Numbered from the stretch's first letter, positions 17,930-27,220 are shown. The stretch: 64,000 bases of DNA from Cobetia marina (GCF_001720485.1 NZ_CP017114.1:3844001-3908000); one strand, 5' to 3'. Numbers and translations: made by a program. The notes: a model not told the origin generated them from the sequence alone.

Positions 17930-19405
17930 TCATTCCGATGCCCCGTCCGCACCATGGCGAAAGTCATCACGCCGCAGTCCGTACTTGTGCATCTTGAGAT
18001 TGAGCGTCCGGCGCGGCAGGGCCAGTTCCTCCAGCACCTGGGCAATGTTGCCTCGGGCACGTGTCAGGGCCGCTCGAATCAGCGTCGCCTCGAACAACGC
18101 CACCTGCGCGGCAAGCCCGTCCGGGTCCTCCTCTCCCGCTTCCTGCCCGGTCGCCGGCGGCTCCTGTCCCTGTTCACCCAGCACGGTTCGCTGGCTGGCC
18201 AGCTGACGCAGCTGGGCAAGATTTCCGGGCCAGTCGGCCGCCATGAGGGTCGTCAGCTCGCCCCGGACGAAGGGCAGGTCAGGAACCTGATGAACGTCGG
18301 CGGCCTGGCGGCTGAAATGCGCCATCAACAACGGGATATCCTCGCGCCGCTCACGCAGTGTCGGCGTGACCAGCTCGATCTCCGCCAGCGCGTGCCCCCG
18401 CGTCAGCCCCAGCGTGCCGGAGGCCACCAAGGCCTGGACGCTGCACTCGGCGCTGAAGACCACCCGCGGCGCGCGACGTCCGCCCTCGGGCTGAGCGTTC
18501 AGCCAGGCGTCCAGCCACTGCCACTGCTCACGGCTCAGGACGTCGACGTCATGCAGCAACAGGGTATTCATCTCGGGAGCGGCCTGAAGAGCCTCATCAA
18601 TCGCCTCGGACAATGCTGCGCCGCTCGACGCCGCGCCGCTCGACGCCTTGGTGCTCGATGCCTTGGTGCTCGATGCCTTAGTGCTCGACGCCATACCGAC
18701 CAGGGCACGACATTCGACCTTCGCCAGCAACGCGGAGGCCGGCGATGTGCCAGCGCGCTGGGCCTCTCCCTCCGCCGGCGCATGCTCGGCGAGTGCCAGC
18801 GCCGTGGTGGTCCGCCCGCTGCCCGACTCCCCCGTGATCCAGACGCGTGCCGGATGCCCCTTGAGCTCCAGTATCTGCTCGCGCAACTGACGTATCTTCG
18901 CGCTTTCACCACGTAGCAGACCGGCAAGCCCCCGCACGCTCAGGCGACGACGCAGCCGCTGGTTCTCATCGCTCAGCCGCCGGCCTGCCAGCGCCTGACG
19001 CAGCTTGAGCTCGAGCGCTTCCGGGTCAAAGGGCTTCTCGATGAAATCGCGCGCTCCGCCCTGCATGGCCGAGACCGCAGTGGCCACATCGCCATGCCCT
19101 GTCATCATCAGCACCGGCAGCTCCGGCGCCTCGAGCGTGAGCCGTGACAGCAGCGTCAGCCCATCCATGCCCGGCATGCGAATGTCACTGATCACCACAC
19201 TGACCGGCTCGCCGGCGGCCAGCGCTTCCAGCAAGGCCTCGGCTCTCGGGAAGCATCGCAGGTTGAGGTCCGCAAGTTCCAGCCACTGAGACAGCGATTC
19301 CCGCACGGCCGGGTCGTCGTCCACCAGCCAGATGGGCGCCTCGCGGGTCAGCTCATGATCCTGAGTCAGGCGCTCATCGCCCGTCTCGAAGGCAGCATCA
19401 CTCAT
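17930..19405 (-). CDS. DctD-like response regulator with a degenerate AAA+ domain
   Basis: 491-aa response regulator. The receiver domain (1-140) has acidic residues D29-D31 and phospho-acceptor D74 in ISDIRMPGMDG. The central region should be a sigma-54-contacting AAA+ domain, but its Walker A is GESGSGRT (residues 192-199; Arg for Lys), Walker B is LLLHDVD, and the GAFTGA loop is missing, replaced by a Ala/Ser/Thr/Lys repeat (residues 239-266). The C-terminal Fis-type HTH (VALFEATLIRAAL...RRTLNLKMHKYGL) is intact. It therefore probably binds DNA but does not remodel sigma-54 holoenzyme. It overlaps the kinase gene by 8 bp. Confidence 0.85.
   Translation of the reverse strand: MSDAAFETGDERLTQDHELTREAPIWLVDDDPAVRESLSQWLELADLNLRCFPRAEALLEALAAGEPVSVVISDIRMPGMDGLTLLSRLTLEAPELPVLMMTGHGDVATAVSAMQGGARDFIEKPFDPEALELKLRQALAGRRLSDENQRLRRRLSVRGLAGLLRGESAKIRQLREQILELKGHPARVWITGESGSGRTTTALALAEHAPAEGEAQRAGTSPASALLAKVECRALVGMASSTKASSTKASSTKASSGAASSGAALSEAIDEALQAAPEMNTLLLHDVDVLSREQWQWLDAWLNAQPEGGRRAPRVVFSAECSVQALVASGTLGLTRGHALAEIELVTPTLRERREDIPLLMAHFSRQAADVHQVPDLPFVRGELTTLMAADWPGNLAQLRQLASQRTVLGEQGQEPPATGQEAGEEDPDGLAAQVALFEATLIRAALTRARGNIAQVLEELALPRRTLNLKMHKYGLRRDDFRHGADGASE
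18615..18689. repeat. Five 15-bp tandem repeats inside the response-regulator gene
   Basis: Five in-frame 15-bp units such as GCCTTGGTGCTCGAT, three nearly identical and two diverged. On the coding (minus) strand they encode ASSTK/ASSGA repeats. Gain or loss of units would keep the reading frame. Confidence 0.9.
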
Positions 19406-21398
19406 GGTCAGGTGCCTCCGGGGTCAGTCGAGTGGGTGTCGGGCTGCCCGCGTCATCAGGGGGCGTGCACAGCCACAGTTCGAAGTTGGCACCGCCCAGC
19501 GCACCCGGCGGGGCATCGTCCGAAAGCCGCAGGACACCGCCCAGGTCACGTGCCATGCCATAGCTCAGAAAGAGCCCCATGCCCATGCCGTCACCCACTT
19601 CGCGGGTGGTGGTGAAGGGGTCGAACAGGGTGGCACGCAATGCCGGGTCGATCCCGGGGCCATTGTCCTCGATGCGCAGGCAACCGCCGGGCCGCCCCTC
19701 GAGCCAGGCAACCTCAGGCCAGGCCTGCCAGCTCAGCCGGATACGGGCGCCCCCGTCCAGAGTGCCATCGCGCTGCTGACCCTCCAGCGCATCCACGGCA
19801 TTGCGGATCAGATTGGTGAGCAGCTGCTCGAGGCGCGCCTGCTCTCCTATCACCCGCACCTCTGGCATCAGTCCCTGCCGCTCGATCACGAGCCCCAGAA
19901 GCTCGCACCGCTCATCAAGCAGTTCCAGGGCGTACTCGATGCGAGGCACCAGTGCCAGCGGCGCTGGCGGCTGCTGACTGGCCGGCCGCACGAACACCCG
20001 CAACTGGCGGATCATGTCGCCCAGACGCTCGGCCAGTGCCGCGATACGCGTGAAATTGCCGCTCGCCGCTTCGGCGGCACGTGGCAGCAGCTCCGGGCGG
20101 GTCGTCGCCTGAGACACGCCACGCGTCAGCAACTTCCCGCCACTGGCGGCATAGGTGCGAATGCCGACCAGCGGCTGATTGAGTTCATGGGCAATGCCGG
20201 CAGCCATGGTGCCCAACGCCGCCAGCTTGCCCGCCTGCACCAGCTCGTCACGGGTGGCCTCAAGCTCGCGGGAGCGCTCGGCGACACGCTCCTCGAGACG
20301 CTCGTTGATCTCACGCATGACCACCGCCTCACGCCGGATGAGCCGAAGGCGCGCCTGACGCTCGCGCATCCACAGCGCCAGCATGCCCAGCCCCAGCAGT
20401 ACCGCCAGCCCGGCCAGCATGGTGTTGCGCGCCTGTATATAGAGAGGCCGCAGCGGCATCAGAAAGTGCAGTTGCCAGGCCAGCGGACCACTGAACAGCG
20501 ACTCATCCAGATAGCGCTGGCCGACGGAAGTCGAGGAGCGGGAAGACGCCTCTCCCGCCCCCAGCACCAGACTGCCGTCTTCCAGCGAGCGCGCCAGCGG
20601 GGAGAGCGGCGCCCCGCGGAATTGCTGCTGCGCCCGGATGTCGTCGAGAGCGGCGGGCGCGAGAGGTTCGAGGGTGCGGTATTTCCAGCTCCGCCGTGAG
20701 GCCAGCAGCACGACACGATTGGCATCGGCCAGCAGTACCGTTTCGCCGGCCTGGCGCCAGGTATCCTCCAGCGCCTCCAGCGAGACCTTGACCACCAGCA
20801 CGCCCAGCGGCTGGCCGTCCGCCCCCGCCACGGGCGCGGACACGAAGTAGCCGGGGCGCCCCGTGGTATTGCCCACCGCAAAGAATTCCCCGCGCCCGCC
20901 CGCCATCGCATCCAGGAAATAGGGCCGGTAGGCGTAGCGATGGCCCACGAAGCTGTCAGATTCATCGAAGTTGCTCGCGGCCAGCGTCACGCCGGAGGCA
21001 TCCGTCAGGAAGATCGCGGCGGCGCCGGATTCCCGGGCCACACGCTGCAGGTGCCAGTCGAGACGATTGCCGGACTCGGCGATATCGGCCGTGTCATCGA
21101 AGGCGGCACGCACGCGCGGTTGTCGCGCCAGCATGGCGGGCAGCCACTGAAAGCGCGACAACTCCGCATTGAGGGTGCTGGCATAGAAGTGCAGCCGAGT
21201 GGCCGCATGCTGGCGTGCCTCACGCTCGCTGCGGGCGAACTCCCACTGCCAGAGCGCGAACAGCACCAGTACGCCGGCCAACAGGCTGGCGCCCAGTGCC
21301 AGCCAGGCCAGGCGCCGTCGTCGGTGCAGACTCAATCCCTCCGGGCGCAAGCGATCGGAAGATGCCCGATCACGCCCCGGGGCATGGCGCGATGTCAT
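19398..21398 (-). CDS. DctB-like sensor histidine kinase
   Basis: Membrane sensor kinase of 666 aa. TM1 lies around residues 31-51, followed by a long periplasmic double-Cache/PAS-like sensor (FYASTLNAELSRFQWLPAML...), TM2 near 315-335, a coiled coil, then the HisKA domain with H404 in AAGIAHELNQPL and a HATPase domain (DNGPGI, GMGMGLFLSYGMARDLGG). The architecture is that of DctB, which senses C4-dicarboxylates; the ligand here is unknown. It is co-transcribed with two upstream lipoprotein genes and the downstream regulator. Confidence 0.92.
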   Translation of the reverse strand: MTSRHAPGRDRASSDRLRPEGLSLHRRRRLAWLALGASLLAGVLVLFALWQWEFARSEREARQHAATRLHFYASTLNAELSRFQWLPAMLARQPRVRAAFDDTADIAESGNRLDWHLQRVARESGAAAIFLTDASGVTLAASNFDESDSFVGHRYAYRPYFLDAMAGGRGEFFAVGNTTGRPGYFVSAPVAGADGQPLGVLVVKVSLEALEDTWRQAGETVLLADANRVVLLASRRSWKYRTLEPLAPAALDDIRAQQQFRGAPLSPLARSLEDGSLVLGAGEASSRSSTSVGQRYLDESLFSGPLAWQLHFLMPLRPLYIQARNTMLAGLAVLLGLGMLALWMRERQARLRLIRREAVVMREINERLEERVAERSRELEATRDELVQAGKLAALGTMAAGIAHELNQPLVGIRTYAASGGKLLTRGVSQATTRPELLPRAAEAASGNFTRIAALAERLGDMIRQLRVFVRPASQQPPAPLALVPRIEYALELLDERCELLGLVIERQGLMPEVRVIGEQARLEQLLTNLIRNAVDALEGQQRDGTLDGGARIRLSWQAWPEVAWLEGRPGGCLRIEDNGPGIDPALRATLFDPFTTTREVGDGMGMGLFLSYGMARDLGGVLRLSDDAPPGALGGANFELWLCTPPDDAGSPTPTRLTPEAPDHE

Positions 21399-21411
21399 GG
21401 GGTGCTGGCGA

Positions 21412-21828
21412 TCATGGCGTGCCGATCACCGGCACGGTACGTGCGTTCAGCGCCACTGCCACGTCCACCAGCAGGTTGTCGAGACGCCCCGGCGCGATCT
21501 CGGCGCCATTGCTGTCACCCGTCACGCTCAGACGAATCTGGCCGTTCACCTCACTCACCCAGGCGTCGAGGGTCAGCGGTGGTCTGGCGGCGTAGCTGGC
21601 ATCCAGCCGCTCGAGATCCGGGTCTGCCCGCTCGATGATGAAGCCGCGCTCCGCAAGCGTGGTCATCAGCGTGACGAAGACCTGCCGGGAGGTCAGCGTG
21701 CCGCTGTCGGGCGCGATCACCGCGGTACGGGAGTCCGGCGCATGGGTCGGCTGTGTCATGCAGCCGCCCAGCGACAGCAGGGCGAGACAGGCCACCAGAC
21801 GCAGGCAGCGAGGAAGGGAAGGATTCAT
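21412..21828 (-). CDS. Lipoprotein of unknown function in the kinase operon
   Basis: 138-aa predicted lipoprotein with a lipobox in LALLSLGGC near residue 23. The body holds two alternating strand/helix units (RQVFVTLMTTLAERGFIIERAD, VSEVNGQIRLSVTGD) that resemble small periplasmic domains, but I do not recognise a family. Its ATG overlaps the stop of the preceding lipoprotein gene, and its stop is 13 bp from the kinase start, so it belongs to the same operon and may feed a periplasmic signal to the kinase. Confidence 0.8.
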   Translation of the reverse strand: MNPSLPRCLRLVACLALLSLGGCMTQPTHAPDSRTAVIAPDSGTLTSRQVFVTLMTTLAERGFIIERADPDLERLDASYAARPPLTLDAWVSEVNGQIRLSVTGDSNGAEIAPGRLDNLLVDVAVALNARTVPVIGTP

Positions 21829-22454
21829 CAGCGCACCTCTCGAGGATCACGGCCCGCCAGCGCGGCTTCCAGCTGACGTTCGATCTGTTGACAGCTCTCG
21901 CTGAGATTCTGTGGTCGAGCATCGATGACATACCCGCCCTGGTTGATGACCTGCTCATCACGGATCACGCGCACTCGCTCGTCCGGTGCCACCAGCGAGA
22001 TGCGCTCGAAACTGATCGGGTCGTCCCGATAGACGTCATTGCCCACCCCGACACCGATGCCACGCCCGGCGGCCACGCCGTAGCCCACCGAGAACCCGAT
22101 GCGAGAGCCGAAGGGCCCCTCGATGGCCCCGAGTCCCGGTTGGTCGACCTTGCGCTCCCCGGTCACCAGGCCCAGCGACAGCTCACTTTCGCGCACCTTG
22201 TAGCCGCGGGCCTCCACGACCTCGGCGGCGGCGCGCAGCCACTGATCGGCATCGCCCTGACGCGGGAAGATGCAGGCCGCAGGCAGCGCTTCGCTGTCAT
22301 GGGCAGATAGCGGGTCCTGACTCGTCAGCGTGGAACAGCCGCTCAACAGCAGCAGGCCCGAGATGAGCAGCCCCGTGCGAGACACCGCTCCGGCCTGCGG
22401 CGTTCGAGCGCTTGCCTCGGTCCGAGAGGGAGCTAAGGAAAGTCGAGAGAACAT
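21828..22454 (-). CDS. Second lipoprotein of the kinase operon
   Basis: Predicted lipoprotein of ~208 aa with lipobox LLLLSGC. The mature part has a Gly-rich stretch (GFSVGYGVAAGRGIGVGVGNDVYRD) and a C-terminal half ending in charged helices; the family is not recognised. The start MFSRLSLAP has GGAG 8 bases upstream; the frame is open a little further. Stop and next start share a base (TGATG), so translation is probably coupled. First gene of the four-gene operon that ends with the DctD-like regulator. Confidence 0.75.
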   Translation of the reverse strand: MFSRLSLAPSRTEASARTPQAGAVSRTGLLISGLLLLSGCSTLTSQDPLSAHDSEALPAACIFPRQGDADQWLRAAAEVVEARGYKVRESELSLGLVTGERKVDQPGLGAIEGPFGSRIGFSVGYGVAAGRGIGVGVGNDVYRDDPISFERISLVAPDERVRVIRDEQVINQGGYVIDARPQNLSESCQQIERQLEAALAGRDPREVR

Positions 22455-22855
22455 ACGAACGTCTCCGGTCAGCCATCTGACTTGGCGATCCATCACGATT
22501 TTCATCCGCGAGATGGCGCAAAGCCACTAGACTGACACTTAAGCCTTGTAGGATTTGTGCATAACTATAGTATCAAGCAGTAAAGGGGCCTGAATGCAGA
22601 CGGTCTCATCTTAGCTCGCCACCACGCCAACGCCTACCTCATGCATGTTCCCGGGCGACGGCCAGTACCGGCTGGCACGACGCCTGACCCGCGATGCGCC
22701 ATGGCATCAGCGTGCCGAAGCGCTTTCGTCCCCATCGCATTTCCATGGCCTCATCATCGGTTACACATGGAAACGATATGGCGCGGACAACTCACGACGC
22801 CACAGGTTCAATAAGTTACCATTATCGTCGAACAGGCAATCAGGGAGAGAAATTT
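22455..22855. other. Divergent intergenic region upstream of the BCCT carrier
   Basis: About 400 bases between the leftward lipoprotein/kinase operon and the BCCT gene. A locally AT-rich block around 22540-22580 contains a TATAGT hexamer, but no -35 element at the right spacing. No hairpin or conserved operator was recognised. GGGAGAG precedes the BCCT start. Confidence 0.4.
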
Positions 22856-24853
22856 ATGTCAGAAAATGCCGACCAACCTACGGTCGCGAAGATCAATCCA
22901 CCAGTCTTCTTCGGCTCCGCCGTGGTGATACTGGCGTTCGTGATCTTCACCGTATCCATGCCCGAGACGGCGAACGTGGTCTTCGGCCACGTCCAGACCT
23001 GGATCATCGATACCGTCGGCTGGTTCTACCTGCTGGCCATGGGGCTGTTCGTGGTCTTCACGCTGGGGCTCGCCTTCTCGAAATCCGGTGACATCAAGCT
23101 GGGGCCGGACCACTCCGAGCCGGACTTCAGCTACGGCTCCTGGTTCGCGATGCTGTTTTCCGCGGGCATGGGTATCGGCCTGATGTTCTATGGTGTCGCC
23201 GAGCCGGTCTTCCACTTCACCGCACCGCCCGTGGGCGATGCCGGTACCGTGGAAGCCGCTCGCGAGGCCATGAAGACCACCTTCTTCCATTGGGGCATCC
23301 ACGCCTGGGGCGTCTATGCCGTCGTGGCACTGGCGCTGGCCTACTTCAGCTTCCGCCACAACCTGCCGCTGCGCATCAGCTCCGCGCTGTACCCGCTGAT
23401 CGGCAAGCGCATCCACGGCCCGATCGGTCATGCCGTCGACATCTTCGCCGTCTTCGGCACCATGTTCGGGGTGGCCACCTCGCTGGGTCTGGGGGTGCTG
23501 CAGGTCAGCTCCGGTCTGCATTATCTGTTCGATATCGACAACAGCCTGACCACCCAGGTCATCCTGATCGCCATCATCACCGGCCTGGCGACCATCTCCG
23601 TAGTCATGGGGCTGGACGGCGGCATCCGTCGTCTCTCCGAGCTGAACCTCGGTCTTGCGCTGGCATTGATGCTGTTCGTGCTGTGCGTTGGCCCGACCAT
23701 CTTCCTGCTGCAGACCCTGATCCAGAACATCGGTGGCTACCTCAGCGAAGTGGTCGACAAGACCTTCAACATGTTCGCCTACATCCCGGAAGACGGCCCG
23801 TCCGAGTGGCTGGGTGGCTGGACCCTGTTCTACTGGGGCTGGTGGATCGCGTGGTCCCCGTTCGTCGGCATGTTCATCGCACGCGTCTCGCGTGGTCGTA
23901 CCATCCGTGAATTCGTCTATGGCGTGCTGTTCGTGCCGATGGGCTTCACCTTCATGTGGCTGACCTTCTTCGGCGACAGTGCACTGCACCTGTTGATGAC
24001 CGACGCCGCTGGCAATCTGGCCGAGGCCGTCTCCGCGGATGCCTCCGTGGCACTGTTCAAGTTCCTGGAACTGTTCCCGTTCGGTAGCGTGACCTCCCTG
24101 CTGGCCACGGTGCTGGTGGTGACCTTCTTCGTCACCTCCTCCGACTCCGGCTCATTGGTCATCGACATGCTGACCTCGAAGGAAGGCGATGAATCTCCGG
24201 TCTGGCAGCGCATCTTCTGGGCCGTGTCCGAAGGTTTCGTGGCCGTGGCGCTGCTGATGGCCGGGGGTCTCGGCGCACTGCAGACCGCCTCGCTGGCCTC
24301 TGCTCTGCCCTTCGCCATCATCCTGATGTTCGTCTGCTACGGCCTGCTCAAGGCGCTGCGTCTTGAAGGCGTCAAGCAGCGCTCCATGCAGCATCTCAGC
24401 AACACGCCGGGGCATACCGCCGGTGGTGCACGCAGCTGGCAGAAGCGCGTCCAGACCCTGGTCGAGACGCCGCAGCAGAAGAATGTCGAGCAGTATCTGT
24501 CGGATGTCGTGACGCCGGCGCTGTCGGATGTCGCCAAGGAGTTCGAGGCGCAGGGACTGGATGTGCGCGTCAACGACGAAGATGACCGCAGCTATCTGCA
24601 GGTCAGCCATGGCGACGAGATCGACTTCATCTATGGCGTACGTGTCCGCGAGTATGCGGCACCGGCCTTCGCGCTGCGCAACGTCAAGCGCAAGGGCACC
24701 AGTGACGTGGAGCGCCAGTACCGGGCCGAGGTCTTCCTGCGCGAAGGCGGCCAGACCTATGACCTGATGGGCTACACCAAGGAGCAGGTCATCGGTGATG
24801 TACTGGATCAGTACGAGAAGCACATGCACTTCCTGCACATGGCGCGCAACTGA
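22856..24853 (+). CDS. BCCT-family betaine/choline transporter
   Basis: Secondary transporter of quaternary ammonium osmolytes (betaine, choline or carnitine) coupled to H+ or Na+. The 665-aa protein has 12 predicted membrane helices with the family signature GWTLFYWGWWIAWSPFVGMFIARVS split over TM8. A long cytosolic C-terminal domain of ~150 residues after TM12 resembles the osmosensing tails of BetT-type carriers. The start MSENADQ has GGGAGAG just upstream; an in-frame extension lacks a ribosome site. Monocistronic, followed by a terminator. Choice between BetT and a glycine-betaine carrier is open. Confidence 0.92.
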   Translation: MSENADQPTVAKINPPVFFGSAVVILAFVIFTVSMPETANVVFGHVQTWIIDTVGWFYLLAMGLFVVFTLGLAFSKSGDIKLGPDHSEPDFSYGSWFAMLFSAGMGIGLMFYGVAEPVFHFTAPPVGDAGTVEAAREAMKTTFFHWGIHAWGVYAVVALALAYFSFRHNLPLRISSALYPLIGKRIHGPIGHAVDIFAVFGTMFGVATSLGLGVLQVSSGLHYLFDIDNSLTTQVILIAIITGLATISVVMGLDGGIRRLSELNLGLALALMLFVLCVGPTIFLLQTLIQNIGGYLSEVVDKTFNMFAYIPEDGPSEWLGGWTLFYWGWWIAWSPFVGMFIARVSRGRTIREFVYGVLFVPMGFTFMWLTFFGDSALHLLMTDAAGNLAEAVSADASVALFKFLELFPFGSVTSLLATVLVVTFFVTSSDSGSLVIDMLTSKEGDESPVWQRIFWAVSEGFVAVALLMAGGLGALQTASLASALPFAIILMFVCYGLLKALRLEGVKQRSMQHLSNTPGHTAGGARSWQKRVQTLVETPQQKNVEQYLSDVVTPALSDVAKEFEAQGLDVRVNDEDDRSYLQVSHGDEIDFIYGVRVREYAAPAFALRNVKRKGTSDVERQYRAEVFLREGGQTYDLMGYTKEQVIGDVLDQYEKHMHFLHMARN

Positions 24854-25322
24854 CGCCTGAGCGTTGCTGAAGTGATGACAGCTGCTGGTCTGGCTGTCGC
24901 AAAGGCCCCGCCCCGTGCGGGGCCTTTGCGTTTCTCACGGTCATGCCCCGGCAATGAACCGCGTGCTACCTTGCCGTGCCACCTTGAAAAGCGTCATCCT
25001 GAGCCGCATGTACCAGAAAGACGCTTGATCACGGATTCATCGTGAGGCACTGGATGGCTCAGTCATCCGATCATTCGCACCGGAACACGTCATAGCACCA
25101 GACGATCACGACGATGCAGCGAATTCGTTACTGCACGGCACCGTCACCCTCTACACTGGTGTCATCGACCCGGTTGCTCGGGCCTGGTGCCATGGGCTTG
25201 GCTTCATGAACCTGAGGCACTCGAAGGTAAGGGATATCGCCTGCTTGTCCTCAGTGCCCGCGCCCTGCCTCACCACGTATTCCAACCACATTTCACGTCG
25301 CCCATTCTCAAGGAGAGTCTTC
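24854..25322. other. Intergenic region BCCT to dps
   Basis: About 470 bases. The terminator at 24901 occupies the left end. The remainder is non-coding as far as I can see and should contain the dps promoter; AAGGAGAG precedes the dps start. I found no certain OxyR or sigma-S element by eye. Confidence 0.4.
24901..24927 (+). terminator. Terminator after the BCCT carrier gene
   Basis: Perfect 11-bp stem AAAGGCCCCGC / GCGGGGCCTTT with a 5-base loop, ~50 bp past the stop codon. Confidence 0.9.
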
Positions 25323-25802
25323 ATGTCCACCGATACCAATGCCATTGGCCTGCATACTTCCAGCGCAACCCAGCTGGCGGAGCACCTCAATGTGCTGCTG
25401 GCCAACTACCAGACCTTCTACATGAACGCGCGTGGCTATCACTGGAACGTGAAGGGCAACCAGTTCTTCGAGCTGCACGTGAAGTTCGAGGAAACCTACA
25501 CCGACCTGCTGACCAAGGTCGACGAGATCGCCGAGCGCATCCTGACCCTGGGTCACGAGCCGATGCACGCCTACAGCGATTACGCTCGCGTGGCGACCAT
25601 CAAGGAAGACACCCACGTCAGCGATGGCACCGCTTGCGTCAAGGGTCTGCTCACCGGCTATAAGTCCCTGATCGAGCTGCAGCGTGAAATCCTCTCCGTC
25701 GCCTCCGATGCCGACGATGAAGGGACTGCCTCGCTGGTCGGCGACTACATCCGCGAGCAGGAAAAGACGGTCTGGATGCTGTCCGCCTACCTGGGCGAGT
25801 GA
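25323..25802 (+). CDS. dps: Dps-family DNA-protecting mini-ferritin
   Basis: 159-aa ferritin-like protein that forms a dodecamer, oxidises and stores iron, and shields DNA from peroxide damage. The inter-subunit ferroxidase residues are visible in GYHWNVKG and FEETYTDLLTKVDEIAERI (His, Asp, Glu). The N-terminal tail is short and not Lys-rich, so direct DNA binding may be weak. The start was chosen at MSTDTNAIG behind AAGGAGAG. A long-loop hairpin follows the gene. Confidence 0.95.
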   Translation: MSTDTNAIGLHTSSATQLAEHLNVLLANYQTFYMNARGYHWNVKGNQFFELHVKFEETYTDLLTKVDEIAERILTLGHEPMHAYSDYARVATIKEDTHVSDGTACVKGLLTGYKSLIELQREILSVASDADDEGTASLVGDYIREQEKTVWMLSAYLGE

Positions 25803-25861
25803 TTCTGACCAAGACACCATCGCGTGTCTGACACTGCCGCCAGCGTGATCGGCAGGCCGTG

Positions 25862-25910
25862 AACGCCGCCTTCTGTCCCGTGCTTGCGCGGTGTCCGGAA
25901 GGCGGCGTTT
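25862..25910 (+). terminator. Long-loop hairpin after dps
   Basis: Stem AACGCCGCCTTC / GAAGGCGGCGTT separated by about 24 bases and followed by TTTTC. Spacing after dps fits a terminator. Confidence 0.65.
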
Positions 25911-25943
25911 TCGTGGGTCGGACACCATTCGAGGGGCAGACTC

Positions 25944-26011
25944 GAGAAGAACTTGAGCTCGAGAAGGACTTGAGCCCGAGAAGAACTTGAGCTCGAGAAG
26001 CACCTGAGCAA
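25944..26011. repeat. Four tandem 17-bp repeats (intergenic)
   Basis: Unit GAGAAGAACTTGAGCTC repeated four times head to tail with 0, 2, 0 and about 4 differences. Each unit contains GAGCTC or a close relative at the junction. Non-coding, ~100 bp upstream of the App1-like gene. It could be a multi-site operator or just a minisatellite. Confidence 0.9.
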
Positions 26012-26107
26012 GAGGCGCAGGACCATGCTCGGAAGCGCATCATCACGCGACACGCAGGGTGGCTGCCAATCAGGCAGGTTGATCAGGCGTCATACCAGGA
26101 GGGTTGC

Positions 26108-27220
26108 ATGTCACTGCCGCTGACACGTCTGCTACGCAAGTTGCTGCATGTGGCTGCCAAGCCCATGCGCCATGCCCAGGGCAAGGATGGTTGCGTCATC
26201 CATGCCTATCGTGGCTATGGCTCACACAATGAAGCCTTTCTGATGGGCCGCATCTTCCAGCAGCCCGGCTCGCGCAGTCAGCTGGCGCCCGGGGCCGGGC
26301 GCGACCTGATGGATGTCGGCCGCCGTCTGCTGCGCTGGGGCAAGGGCGGCGTGGAGGTGGACGTCAGCCTTGGCGGCAACCAGACCACGGTCGTCACCGA
26401 CCGCGATGGCTACTTCAGCGTCCACCTGCCTCTGCTGTCGCCCTTGGCAGATCAAGGCCAATGGCAGACGGCACGGATCACCGCCCGGCCGCCGAAGCAG
26501 GCCGCTGTCGAGGGCGAGGCCCAGGTCTACCTGCCACCGGCCAGCACCCGGCTGGGCGTGATCAGCGATATCGACGACACCGTGATGTACACCGGTGTCG
26601 CCAACAAGCTCAAGATGCTCTATCGGCTGTTCATCGAATCCGCCGAGCGACGCACTGCCTTCCCGGGAGTCGCCGCGCTCTATCAGGCGCTCCACGAGGG
26701 CAGCGACGGTCAGCAGAGTCGCCCGCTGCTCTACGTCTCACGCGGCCCCTGGAGCATCTATGAGATGCTGGAGGTGTTCTTCCAGCACAACCGCATCCCG
26801 GTCGGCCCCATCCTGTTCCTGCGCGAATGGGGGCTGACGCTGCAGCGCCCCCTGCCCAAGCGCTCGGAAGACCACAAGCAGGCGCTGATCGAGAAGATGC
26901 TCGACCTGTATGACGAGATGCAGTTCCTGCTCATAGGAGACAGCGGTCAGCATGATCCGGAGGTCTATGCCGATGTCGTGCGCCGTTACCCGGGCCGCAT
27001 CTGCGCCATCTACATTCGCCAGATCGGTGACTCCGAATCGCGCAAGGCAGAGCTGGCCACGCTGGGCGAGGAGCTCTCCGCACTGGGCTGCGACATGCTG
27101 TTGAGCACCGACAGCCTCGACATGGCGCATCATGCACACGCCAATGACTACATCGATGCCGCCAGTGTCGAGATGGTACGTGCCGAGATCGAGCATCAGC
27201 GCGCCGAAGAGCCTGTCTGA
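26108..27220 (+). CDS. App1-type (DUF2183) phosphatidate phosphatase domain protein
   Basis: 370-aa cytosolic protein with the DUF2183/App1 catalytic domain, a HAD-like phosphatase fold that in yeast App1 dephosphorylates phosphatidate. The DxDxT motif is at residues 154-158 (DIDDT), preceded by a beta-rich ~150-residue N-terminal part (GRIFQQPG...VDVSLGGNQTTVVTDRDGYF), and followed by YVSRGPWSIYEMLEVFF and LLIGDSGQHDPEVYADV, the later HAD motifs. An AGGAGG ribosome site lies 5 bases before the ATG. The bacterial role is not established. Confidence 0.88.
   Translation: MSLPLTRLLRKLLHVAAKPMRHAQGKDGCVIHAYRGYGSHNEAFLMGRIFQQPGSRSQLAPGAGRDLMDVGRRLLRWGKGGVEVDVSLGGNQTTVVTDRDGYFSVHLPLLSPLADQGQWQTARITARPPKQAAVEGEAQVYLPPASTRLGVISDIDDTVMYTGVANKLKMLYRLFIESAERRTAFPGVAALYQALHEGSDGQQSRPLLYVSRGPWSIYEMLEVFFQHNRIPVGPILFLREWGLTLQRPLPKRSEDHKQALIEKMLDLYDEMQFLLIGDSGQHDPEVYADVVRRYPGRICAIYIRQIGDSESRKAELATLGEELSALGCDMLLSTDSLDMAHHAHANDYIDAASVEMVRAEIEHQRAEEPV

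Larger units (their letters stand above)
25803..26107. other. Intergenic region dps to the App1-like gene
   Basis: About 305 bases holding a probable terminator (25862-25910), then a four-copy 17-bp tandem repeat (25944-26011), then the AGGAGG ribosome site of the next gene. No other gene is evident. Confidence 0.5.

Noticed and set aside
25944..26011. Tandem 17-bp repeats considered as a CRISPR array
   Set aside because: No spacers between units and no cas genes; the units are directly adjacent.
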